DNA of 5,796 nucleotides from CAVALG01 sp963656085 (GTDB lineage: Bacteria > Bacillota > Clostridia > Oscillospirales > Acutalibacteraceae). Within the stretch, counting starts at the first letter, position 1, and every line of letters begins with the position of its first letter. Shown here one piece after another: positions 1-5,190 of the stretch. A model generated the notes under the pieces. It made no database searches, was not told where the DNA came from, and saw only the letters and a program-made list of their open reading frames with translations. Location of the stretch: positions 1 to 5,796 of the forward strand of contig CAVKHV010000083.1 of the NCBI GenBank assembly GCA_963656085.1, written 5' to 3'. The translations under genes were made by a program, and so were the position numbers.

Positions 1-71
1 CTGTTATCAGTTTGCCGTAATAACTTAAAAACTCAAATGTATAAAGAAATAAGGTTGCCGTCAGTCTTAGT

Positions 72-303
72 TATCTCCCCCTCCGTCAAAACTTCGTTTT
101 GACACCGTCTCGGCTGCCGCCTCGGTCGGTGCTTCTGCTTCGCAGAGGTGTCCACCGGACACCCGCACCCCGTCAGGTGGAGGCAAGGGCGGCGCTGCCG
201 CCTCGGTCGGTGGTTACAGTTAGCCTTCGGTATCTCTCCCTCCGTCTTTGACTGCGGCAAATCCGCCTCCCTCATCAGAGGGAGGCAAGGGCGGTAAACC
301 GCC
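72..303. repeat. Intergenic repeat cluster with GC-rich hairpins
   Basis: This gene-free stretch is built of related short blocks. A 16-base block TATCTCCCCCTCCGTC (72-87) recurs at 231-246 with one mismatch. The 19-base block GCTGCCGCCTCGGTCGGTG occurs exactly at 113-131 and 194-212. GGAGGCAAGGGCGG occurs exactly at 179-192 and 281-294. Several perfect hairpins are nested inside: GTCAAAAC/GTTTTGAC (85-103, 3-base loop), GGTGTCC/GGACACC (147-163, 3-base loop) and GCCTCCCT/AGGGAGGC (265-286, 6-base loop). The pattern resembles the dispersed, non-coding, hairpin-forming repeats common between genes in Clostridia genomes. Open frames across it give Arg/Pro/Cys-rich low-complexity translations and are not believable genes. 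No transposase or terminal inverted repeat is seen. Function is unknown. Confidence 0.75.
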
Positions 304-311
304 GAATGGCA

Positions 312-355
312 ACGGTAGTTTGACAGATTGACGGCGGTTTATACGCTGACGGTAA
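312..355. repeat. Short repeat shared with the right end of the window
   Basis: ACGGTAGTTTGA (312-323) and CGCTGACGGTAA (344-355) recur in the same order at 5771-5782 and 5784-5795. In the right copy they are 1 base apart, in the left copy 20 bases apart. The insert in the left copy holds a degenerate duplicate of the same words (TTGACGGCGGT). The element lies just upstream of the start chosen for the following gene and probably marks the edge of a dispersed repeat family. Confidence 0.55.
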
Positions 356-378
356 ACACACGAAAGGCGGTGTTTTTT

Positions 379-744
379 ATGTCGCTCGCGGCAAAAACCG
401 AATACATACACGAACCGACCGATCTGCAGTGCGGTCAGGCGGTTCTTGCAATGCTGACAGGCGAGAGTGCCGAAACGATTGCCGCCGAACTGTGCAACGA
501 CCGCGAAACGACCCTTGCCGAGATGTTTGCAACACTGGACAGGCACGGAATAATTTACGATAAAAAAAGAAAAGCGGCAGTCCGCAAAAACGAACTGCCG
601 CCCATATGTATACTAAGTCTTGAAACGCCGAGGTGCTGGCACTGGTCGCTTTACCGCGAGGGCGTGTTTTACGACCCCGAGCACGGCGTATCGGATGATT
701 TTCCCGTTTGCAGCCGCAAATTTTACTGGGAAATACTCGGCTGA
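379..744 (+). CDS. Small C39/papain-like cysteine peptidase-fold protein (121 aa)
   Basis: This is a small soluble protein with the hallmarks of the papain-like C39 fold and no signal peptide or membrane segment. An N-terminal PTDLQCGQAVLAML segment carries the presumed nucleophile Cys18. A later CWHWSLYREGVFYDPEHG segment (residues 86-103) carries His88 and Asp99, the order expected for a Cys-His-Asp triad. The residue six before the Cys, usually the oxyanion-hole Gln (as in QPTxxxCG relatives), is Glu12, so activity may be altered or lost. There is no ABC transporter domain or double-glycine substrate nearby, so it is not a bacteriocin exporter. The ATG at 379 was chosen because AAAGGCGG lies 8 bases upstream. 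A longer frame would start from TTG at 328 inside a dispersed repeat and adds residues unlike the family. It is a lone gene, convergent with queT across 34 bases. Fold fairly sure; substrate unknown. Confidence 0.7.
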   Translation: MSLAAKTEYIHEPTDLQCGQAVLAMLTGESAETIAAELCNDRETTLAEMFATLDRHGIIYDKKRKAAVRKNELPPICILSLETPRCWHWSLYREGVFYDPEHGVSDDFPVCSRKFYWEILG

Positions 745-778
745 AATCCGAAAAACAGGTCGCAGCCGCAAAACCGCC

Positions 779-1294
779 CTATCGCTCAAACAGTTTTATC
801 CGTTTTACAAGGTAAAAAAGCGGAATTCCGAGTACGAAACAGACCGCCGCTTCGCCTGCGCCGACCTGCGCCGCGGTTATAAAAAACATATCCCCGAATG
901 CGGAGGAGGTTGACGGTGCGGCAAGATAGGCTATTTCAGCGCCCACCGCCAGCGCGTTTATCAGGGTGGGCACCAGCGGTGTGAAAAACACCGCGCTTTT
1001 TTTAAACCGCAGAAACAAAAATCTTGTTATTATGCAGGAAATAAGGGTTGCTGCCGCACCGAGCGTTATGTCTATAAGTCCGTAAGGACTGAAAATGTTG
1101 GCAAGCGCACAGCCGAGCGTAAGTCCGGCGGCGGCAGACGGGGTAAACGCCGTGAAAACAAAAAATGCCTCCGCTATCCTGAACTGTACGGCACCGTAGG
1201 CAAGCCCCAAACCGGCGGTAACATAGGTAACGGCGGCGTAAGCGGCGGCAATAACAGCCGCCGTTGTTATTTTTTTAATATCGGTTTTTTGCAT
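779..1294 (-). CDS. queT: QueT family queuosine-precursor transporter (ECF S component)
   Basis: This integral membrane protein of 171 residues is the substrate-binding S component of an energy-coupling factor transporter for a queuosine precursor (preQ1/preQ0-type). It would work with a shared EcfA/EcfA'/EcfT module, which is not in this window. About five hydrophobic segments can be seen (near residues 11-30, 43-67, 76-92, 104-126, 140-165). Family-typical blocks are AYGAVQFRIAEAF (32-44), GCALANIFSPYGLIDITLGAAATL with its LIDITLG core (61-84), and VGAGEAAVCFVLGIPL (144-159). Length matches the family. The ATG at 1294 has AAGGGG 8 bases upstream, and that site is the 3' end of a preQ1-I riboswitch, which independently supports the substrate. 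It lies 61 bases after nifU on the same strand; no clear separate promoter is visible, so it may be read through from nifSU. Confidence 0.93.
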   Translation of the reverse strand: MQKTDIKKITTAAVIAAAYAAVTYVTAGLGLAYGAVQFRIAEAFFVFTAFTPSAAAGLTLGCALANIFSPYGLIDITLGAAATLISCIITRFLFLRFKKSAVFFTPLVPTLINALAVGAEIAYLAAPSTSSAFGDMFFITAAQVGAGEAAVCFVLGIPLFYLVKRIKLFER

Positions 1295-1302
1295 ATAAAT
1301 TG

Positions 1303-1343
1303 CCCCTTAGTTTTATTTAAAGTCAGGATTTCGCGAACTGACT
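1303..1343 (-). promoter_or_regulatory. preQ1-I riboswitch controlling queT translation
   Basis: Read on the minus strand, a perfect 6-bp stem AGTCAG/CTGACT (1343-1338 with 1326-1321) encloses the 11-base loop TTCGCGAAATC. It is followed by the A-rich tail TTTAAATAAAACTAAGGGG. This is the layout of class I preQ1 aptamers: one short stem, a loop starting UUC and ending in the ligand-pairing C, and a tail of the AAAACUAAGG type that folds back into the stem groove. In the loop, a C and a G could pair with the tail G and C to form the pseudoknot. The tail end is also the queT ribosome binding site, 8 bases from the ATG, and no intrinsic terminator follows. Ligand binding would therefore hide the ribosome site and shut off uptake. 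Assignment rests on motif reading, not a covariance search. Confidence 0.82.
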
Positions 1344-1355
1344 TTTATTGAAGTA

Positions 1356-1787
1356 TTACTTCGCGCAATGCTCACAGCCGCAATCTTCGCACTCTTTGCC
1401 GAGAATCGGATCGGGGTCTATGCCCTGTTTTTGGTAATAATCGCGTAATGCGGCTTTTATCGCCTGCTCTGCCAGTACAGAGCAGTGAATTTTATGTGCC
1501 GGCAGACCGCCCAAAGCCTCAACAACCGCTTTGTTTGAAAGTCCGACGGCTTCCTGAACCGTGTGACCTTTTATCATTTCGGTGGCGATTGAAGATGTGG
1601 CGATAGCGGAGGCACAGCCGTAGGTTTTAAATTTGCAGTCGGTTATCACGCCGCCGTCGATCTTCAAAAACATTTTCATTATATCGCCGCATTTGGCGTT
1701 GCCGACTTCGCCCACGCCGTCTGCATTTTCGATTTCACCCATATTTCTCGGGTGCATAAAATGATCCATTACCTGTTCGGTATACAT
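1356..1787 (-). CDS. nifU: Fe-S cluster scaffold protein NifU/IscU
   Basis: This cytosolic scaffold receives sulfur from the cysteine desulfurase encoded just upstream and assembles [2Fe-2S]/[4Fe-4S] clusters for transfer to apoproteins. The 143-residue protein is the single-domain IscU-like form. Cluster ligands are visible: Cys33 and Asp35 (AKCGD), Cys58 (YGCASAIATSS), and His101-Cys102 (KIHCSVLAEQAI). The segment before them reads LPAHK, not the LPPVK that binds the HscA chaperone in proteobacteria; this is common in clostridial NifU. The C-terminal tail has an extra cluster of four cysteines, Cys133, 136, 138 and 141 (CEDCGCEHC), beyond the usual core. The ATG at 1787 has AAGGGG close upstream. 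The gap to nifS is 17 bases, so the two form one operon. Confidence 0.95.
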   Translation of the reverse strand: MYTEQVMDHFMHPRNMGEIENADGVGEVGNAKCGDIMKMFLKIDGGVITDCKFKTYGCASAIATSSIATEMIKGHTVQEAVGLSNKAVVEALGGLPAHKIHCSVLAEQAIKAALRDYYQKQGIDPDPILGKECEDCGCEHCAK

Positions 1788-1804
1788 AAAAATTCCCCTT
1801 CCTG

Positions 1805-2995
1805 TCAGTTATTTGCTTCTTCCTGTTTTATTCTGTCCCAAAGCGGAGACATTTTACGCAGCCTGTCAATTATTCCCGGCAGGACTTCCAGAATTCTGTC
1901 GGCGTCCTCCAACGTGTTGCCGTCAGAGAAAGTAAGGCGCAGCGAGCCGTGCGCTACTTCGTGTTTAAGCCCGATAGCCAGCAGAACGTGGCTCGGGTCA
2001 AGCGAACCCGACGTGCATGCCGAGCCCGACGAAGAACATATCCCCTCGGAATCAAGCAGCAAAATCAGCGATTCGCCCTCAACCCCTTCAAAAGAGATGT
2101 TGACGTTGCCGGGCAGCCTTTGTTCACGGTCGCCGTTCAGGCGGCTTTTTTCAATTTTTAAAGCACCGTCGATAACCCTGTTGCTTATTTCGCGCATTTT
2201 CTTTTCGCGCTCGTCAATTGTGCTGCAAGCCTTTTCAATGGCGTATCCCATACCCACAATGCCGGGTGTGTTTTCTGTTCCTGCGCGTCGTCCGCGTTCC
2301 TGTGCGCCGCCGTCAACCAAATTCGGGATAACGATTCCTTTTCTTATATAAAGCGCACCCGTTCCCTTGGGTCCGTGAAATTTATGACCGGACATTGAAA
2401 GCATATCAATGTTCATCGCCTTGACGTCAATGTGTACGTTTCCGACCGCCTGAACCGCATCGGTGTGAAAAACAATACCCTTTTCGCGGCATATTTCGCC
2501 GATTTCGGCAATCGGCTGAACAGTGCCGATCTCGTTGTTGGCAAACATAACGGTGACAAGTGCGGTGTCATCCCTGAGCACCCTTTTAAGTTCCGAAACA
2601 CGAACGATACCGTTTTCGTGAACGGGCAGCAGGGTGACTTCAAACCCTTCTTTTTCAAGACTTTCAAGGGTATGAAGAACCGCATGATGCTCAAACGCAG
2701 ACGATACTATGTGTTTCTTTCCTTTTTTTGCCATTTTATGCGCAATGCCCTTGATCGCCCAGTTATCGCTTTCGCTTCCGCCGTTGGTGAAATATATTTC
2801 ATTTGCGTCGGCGCCTATCGCTTTTGCGACCTTGGCTCTTGCGGCGTCAACCGCGGCGCGTGCGCGCTGACCGAAGTCATACAGGCTTGACGGGTTGCCG
2901 TATTCGTCCGTAAGGTACGGCATCATCGCCTCAAGCGCCTGCGGATCAAGTTTTGTGGTTGCGGCATTATCCGCATATATAAATCGCTTTGACAT
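1805..2995 (-). CDS. nifS: Cysteine desulfurase NifS/IscS (396 aa)
   Basis: This PLP enzyme converts L-cysteine to alanine and carries the sulfur as a persulfide for Fe-S assembly on the adjacent NifU. It may also feed tRNA thiolation. It is a fold-type I aminotransferase class V protein of full length. From the chosen start the landmarks are: YADNAATT near residues 7-14, EHH with PLP-stacking His103, FANNEIG with Asn154, HTDAVQ with Asp179 and Gln182, SGHKFHGPKGTG with Schiff-base Lys205, RRAGTEN, and the mobile loop SSGSACTSGS with catalytic Cys327. Positions agree with E. coli IscS to within one residue. The ATG at 2995 was chosen because GCGAGGA precedes it and MSKRFIYADNAATT matches the family N-terminus. 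Starts at 3013 (ATG) and 3037 (TTG) are in frame but poorly supported. First gene of a nifS-nifU unit with its own promoter; no iscR gene is present in the window. Confidence 0.96.
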   Translation of the reverse strand: MSKRFIYADNAATTKLDPQALEAMMPYLTDEYGNPSSLYDFGQRARAAVDAARAKVAKAIGADANEIYFTNGGSESDNWAIKGIAHKMAKKGKKHIVSSAFEHHAVLHTLESLEKEGFEVTLLPVHENGIVRVSELKRVLRDDTALVTVMFANNEIGTVQPIAEIGEICREKGIVFHTDAVQAVGNVHIDVKAMNIDMLSMSGHKFHGPKGTGALYIRKGIVIPNLVDGGAQERGRRAGTENTPGIVGMGYAIEKACSTIDEREKKMREISNRVIDGALKIEKSRLNGDREQRLPGNVNISFEGVEGESLILLLDSEGICSSSGSACTSGSLDPSHVLLAIGLKHEVAHGSLRLTFSDGNTLEDADRILEVLPGIIDRLRKMSPLWDRIKQEEANN

Positions 2996-3016
2996 AACGT
3001 CCTCGCTCTCCATTCT

Positions 3017-3030
3017 GCCGCTTTTGCGGC
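3017..3030 (-). other. Small hairpin in the nifS leader
   Basis: GCCGC/GCGGC with a 4-base AAAA loop forms a tight stem in the untranslated leader, about 22 bases before the nifS start. No T-run follows on the minus strand, so it is not an intrinsic terminator. It may simply stabilise the mRNA 5' end or occur by chance. Confidence 0.4.
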
Positions 3031-3073
3031 TATCCAACCTTTAATCAAACGCCTTGTTTAATTTACGGTCTAT

Positions 3074-3102
3074 ATTGTATACCTTTTTGGTATAGTTATC
3101 AA
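3074..3102 (-). promoter_or_regulatory. nifSU promoter with embedded operator-like palindrome
   Basis: On the minus strand, TTGATA (3102-3097) and TACAAT (3079-3074) are separated by exactly 17 bases, a near-consensus housekeeping promoter. The predicted start is about 70 bases before nifS. Between and touching these elements lies a perfect palindrome, TATACC-AAAAA-GGTATA (3094-3078). A dyad placed between -35 and -10 is a classic repressor position. Rrf2-family regulators such as IscR commonly control nifS/iscS operons, so an Rrf2-type operator is a reasonable inference, but no regulator gene is visible here. Confidence 0.7.
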
Positions 3103-3123
3103 GTCTTTTTTTAAATTTCCCCG

Positions 3124-3564
3124 TTATTTTTTTAATTTTTGCCACTCTGCGACAGCAAGGGAGTCGCAAATTTCGTTTTCCCTGTGCCCTGCGTGCCCTT
3201 TTATCCAGTTAAAACTGACCTTATGAACGGCAAGCTGTGATAACAGTTTTTCCCAAAGGTCGGTATTTAACGCAGGTTTTTTATCACTTTTTTTCCAGCC
3301 GTTTCTTTTCCAGCCGTAGACCCAGCCTTTGTTGACCGAATCGCATACATATTTTGAGTCGGTAGTCAGTTCGACCTCGCAGGGTTCTTTTAAAGCGGCA
3401 AGCGCCTCAATACAGGCGGTGAGTTCCATACGGTTGTTGGTCGTGTCCGCTTCGCCGCCCGAAAGGCGTTTTTCGTTTTCGCCGTATTTAAGTACGGCGC
3501 CCCAGCCGCCGGGTCCGGGATTGCCCGAACACGCGCCGTCGGTATAAATGTAAACCTTTTTCAT
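3124..3564 (-). CDS. rnhA: Ribonuclease HI
   Basis: This endonuclease cleaves the RNA strand of RNA-DNA hybrids and so removes R-loops and helps clear RNA primers. It is a single RNase H domain of 146 residues, the usual length for bacterial RNase HI, with no N-terminal hybrid-binding domain. The catalytic carboxylates are all present: Asp9 (YTDGACSGNPGPGGWG), Glu47 (NNRMELTA), Asp69 (TTDSKYV) and Asp134 (NEICDSLA), with His124 in the flexible KGHAGH loop. The basic protrusion GWVYGWKRNGWKKSDKKP is also intact. The ATG at 3564 has GGGGG about 7 bases upstream. Only 15 bases separate it from the lexA stop, so it is probably transcribed with lexA from the SOS-controlled promoter. No clear terminator follows before the nifS promoter. 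Confidence 0.96.
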   Translation of the reverse strand: MKKVYIYTDGACSGNPGPGGWGAVLKYGENEKRLSGGEADTTNNRMELTACIEALAALKEPCEVELTTDSKYVCDSVNKGWVYGWKRNGWKKSDKKPALNTDLWEKLLSQLAVHKVSFNWIKGHAGHRENEICDSLAVAEWQKLKK

Positions 3565-3579
3565 ATATTGCCCCCGAAT

Positions 3580-4179
3580 TTAATATTTTCTGAAACTGCC
3601 GACGACCTTACCGAGTATTTCAAGGTGACCGTCGGGCGGATAGATAGGGTCAAAATCGGGGTTTTCGGGCATAAGGAACGGCTTGCCGCCCTCAAACCGC
3701 AGGGTTTTTACGGTGGCTTCGTCGTCAATCAGGGCGACGACTATATCGCCCGCCGAATACGACGCGTCCTTATCCGCTATTATAAGGTCGCCGTCCAGAA
3801 TTCCGGCGTCACGCATACTAAGCCCCCACACGCGCAAAGCAAACAGGCTGTCCGCTTCGCCCGGCTTTACGGGGTAAGGGATATAATCCTCAATTTCCTC
3901 AACCGCAAGTATCGGTTTTCCTGCCGTAACCCTGCCGAGCAGCGGCACCTGCGCCGACTCCGCTGCGCCCTCTACCCTTATAGCGCGCGAGGCGCGCGGG
4001 TCCCTCGAAATATATCCTTCCTCTTCAAGTACGCGCAAAGCCGCGTGCACAGTGGAGGTAGAGCGTATACCCGTAGCTGCGCATATCTCACGCACCGTAG
4101 GCGGAACCGCGCCCGACATTTCCTTTACAAGAAATTTATATACTGCCGCCTGTTTTTCGCTTAATGCTGCCCTTGACAA
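3580..4179 (-). CDS. lexA: SOS repressor LexA (TTG start)
   Basis: LexA represses DNA damage genes and is inactivated by RecA-stimulated self-cleavage. The 199-residue protein has the standard two domains. An N-terminal winged helix (about 1-70) includes PPTVREICAATGIRSTSTVHAALRVL. A C-terminal S24 peptidase domain follows. The scissile Ala86-Gly87 lies in GRVTAGKPI. Catalytic Ser121 is in GLSMRDAGI and Lys158 in EATVKTL, so self-cleavage should work. The start codon is TTG (minus strand, 4179-4177); it is preceded by AAAGGGGG at 8 bases spacing and gives the right N-terminus. No ATG fits near this position. It is transcribed from TTGAAA-17-TATAAT with an SOS box just downstream, implying autoregulation. 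rnhA follows. Confidence 0.96.
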   Translation of the reverse strand: MSRAALSEKQAAVYKFLVKEMSGAVPPTVREICAATGIRSTSTVHAALRVLEEEGYISRDPRASRAIRVEGAAESAQVPLLGRVTAGKPILAVEEIEDYIPYPVKPGEADSLFALRVWGLSMRDAGILDGDLIIADKDASYSAGDIVVALIDDEATVKTLRFEGGKPFLMPENPDFDPIYPPDGHLEILGKVVGSFRKY

Positions 4180-4192
4180 GCCGTGTTCCCCC

Positions 4193-4218
4193 TTTAACCG
4201 AACATTTATTCGGTTAAA
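4193..4218. promoter_or_regulatory. LexA operator (SOS box) in the lexA promoter
   Basis: The 14-base core CGAACATTTATTCG (4199-4212) matches the Gram-positive SOS box CGAACRNRYGTTCG at 12 of 14 positions. It sits within a longer perfect palindrome with 10-bp arms TTTAACCGAA and TTCGGTTAAA around CATTTA. It starts at the lexA -10 hexamer and covers the expected transcription start, so bound LexA would block its own expression. Confidence 0.85.
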
Positions 4219-4246
4219 TTATAGCATACCGCCCCCCTAATTTCAA
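4218..4246 (-). promoter_or_regulatory. lexA-rnhA promoter
   Basis: On the minus strand, TTGAAA (4246-4241) and a perfect TATAAT (4223-4218) are spaced by 17 bases, with GC just before the -10. The leader to the TTG start is short, about 30 bases, and contains the SOS box. Confidence 0.85.
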
Positions 4247-4264
4247 TAGCGATATTGAAATTAG
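4237..4264. promoter_or_regulatory. 28-bp palindrome holding both divergent -35 elements
   Basis: Perfect 12-bp arms CTAATTTCAATA (4237-4248) and TATTGAAATTAG (4253-4264) flank GCGA. Each arm contains a TTGAAA -35 hexamer, one for lexA and one for the nucleotidyltransferase. It may be an operator for a dimeric regulator of both promoters, or a by-product of two mirrored promoters. It is not a terminator, since no gene ends here. Confidence 0.7.
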
Positions 4265-4283
4265 CCGAAATAGGGAGTATAAT
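4255..4283 (+). promoter_or_regulatory. Promoter of the nucleotidyltransferase-ywlG operon
   Basis: TTGAAA (4255-4260) and a perfect TATAAT (4278-4283) are spaced by 17 bases. Transcription should begin near 4290. AAGGGG (4307-4312) lies 10 bases before the ATG at 4323. The hexamers and spacing are identical to those of the facing lexA promoter. Confidence 0.85.
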
Positions 4284-4322
4284 GAGGATAATTAAAATTA
4301 ATTTTGAAGGGGAATATAAAAA

Positions 4323-5189
4323 ATGAATGCAACACTTGTAGTAATGGCGGCAGGTATGGGCAGCCGTTTCGGAGGACTTAAACAGGTTGAACCTGTCGGC
4401 AAAAACGGAGAGGCGATACTCAATTTCTCGGTTTATGACGCAAAGGCAGCCGGGTTCAACAAGGTGGTCTTTGTAATCAAGCACGCAATTGAAAAGGATT
4501 TTAAAGAACTTGTCGGCAAAAAAATCGAAAAAATGATAGACGTGGAATATGTTTTTCAAGAGACCGATGTGCTTCCGCAGAGATTCGTATGCCCCGACGG
4601 GCGCGAAAAACCCTGGGGCACGGGTCACGCTCTGCTTTGCTGTAAGGATGTTGTAAAAGAGCCGTTCGCCGCCGTAAATGCGGATGATTTTTACGGCAAA
4701 GCCGCATACCGTCACGCAATCGACTCATTAAAGCGGGACGAGTGGTGTATGGTCGGTTTCCGCCTCGGAAATACGGTTACGGAAAACGGATATGTTTCGC
4801 GCGGCGTTTGCGAGGTTGAAAACGGGCGGCTTAAAAGCGTGACCGAGCACACAAAGATCGGAAGCGACTGCTTTTGCGAGGATACGGGGGAAAAACTTTC
4901 GCCCGATACGGTGGTTTCAATGAATTTTTGGGCATTTACACCGGATATTTTCGATTATCTCGAACGCGAGTTCAAATCTTTTCTGACCGAACATATTAAC
5001 GAGCCGAAGGCGGAATTCTATCTGCCGACGGTGGTGGACACGCTTATTAAGAACGGCGAAAAACAGGTTTGCGTTGCGGCAAGCGAGGATAAATGGTACG
5101 GCGTTACATATAAAGAAGATAAAGAAACGGTAGTAAACGCAATAAGAGAAATGACCGATAACGGACTTTACAAAGGAATGTGCGACTGA
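4323..5189 (+). CDS. Sugar-phosphate nucleotidyltransferase family protein (288 aa)
   Basis: This cytosolic protein has a GT-A-like nucleotidyltransferase fold and is expected to join a nucleoside triphosphate to a sugar or similar phosphate, releasing pyrophosphate. The N-terminal nucleotide loop is MAAGMGSRFGGLKQ (8-21), with the conserved Lys20. PWGTGHA (97-103) is the base/sugar contact region. NADDFYG (119-125) carries the likely metal-binding aspartates. MNFWAF (200-205), EFYLP (231-235) and KWYGVTYKEDK (257-267) are the C-terminal landmarks of the group. It belongs to a clostridial/Bacteroidetes family of about 300 residues that is broadly related to GalU, RmlA and MurU, but its motifs are not those of true GalU; the substrate cannot be read from sequence. 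Many relatives lie beside phosphotransferase kinases, but none is seen here. It is first in a two-gene operon with the YwlG-like gene, 1 base apart. Confidence 0.85.
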   Translation: MNATLVVMAAGMGSRFGGLKQVEPVGKNGEAILNFSVYDAKAAGFNKVVFVIKHAIEKDFKELVGKKIEKMIDVEYVFQETDVLPQRFVCPDGREKPWGTGHALLCCKDVVKEPFAAVNADDFYGKAAYRHAIDSLKRDEWCMVGFRLGNTVTENGYVSRGVCEVENGRLKSVTEHTKIGSDCFCEDTGEKLSPDTVVSMNFWAFTPDIFDYLEREFKSFLTEHINEPKAEFYLPTVVDTLIKNGEKQVCVAASEDKWYGVTYKEDKETVVNAIREMTDNGLYKGMCD

Positions 5190-5190
5190 T

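Noticed and set aside
33..275. 80-residue open frame on the minus strand in the left repeat region
   Set aside because: It covers the hairpin repeats and translates to Arg/Pro/Cys-rich low-complexity sequence with no ribosome site; it is better explained as repeat DNA.
320..345. TTGACA (320-325) and TATACG (340-345) as a promoter for the C39-like gene
   Set aside because: Spacing is only 14 bases and the -10 is weak; a consensus -35 alone is not enough.
328..378. 17-residue N-terminal extension of the C39-like gene
   Set aside because: It would start at TTG within a dispersed repeat, whereas the ATG at 379 has a good ribosome site and fits the family.
220..546. 108-residue minus-strand frame
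   Set aside because: It spans repeat DNA and the reverse of the C39-like gene; it looks like no family and ends in Gly/Pro-rich repeat translation.
620..913. 97-residue plus-strand frame
   Set aside because: It overlaps the C39-like gene in another frame and runs antisense to queT; basic composition, no recognisable domain.
1350..1362. Small palindrome GAAGTA-T-TACTTC around the nifU stop codon
   Set aside because: Six-bp arms with a one-base centre are too short for a terminator; no T-run follows, so chance is likely.
1752..2351. 199-residue plus-strand frame antisense to nifS
   Set aside because: Ser/Pro-rich shadow of a clearly conserved nifS; no independent support.
3568..4164. 198-residue plus-strand frame antisense to lexA
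   Set aside because: The opposite strand encodes a full LexA with all catalytic residues; the plus frame has no family features.
4206..4715. 169-residue minus-strand frame antisense to the nucleotidyltransferase
   Set aside because: It runs through the divergent promoter region and mirrors a conserved gene; it is a shadow.
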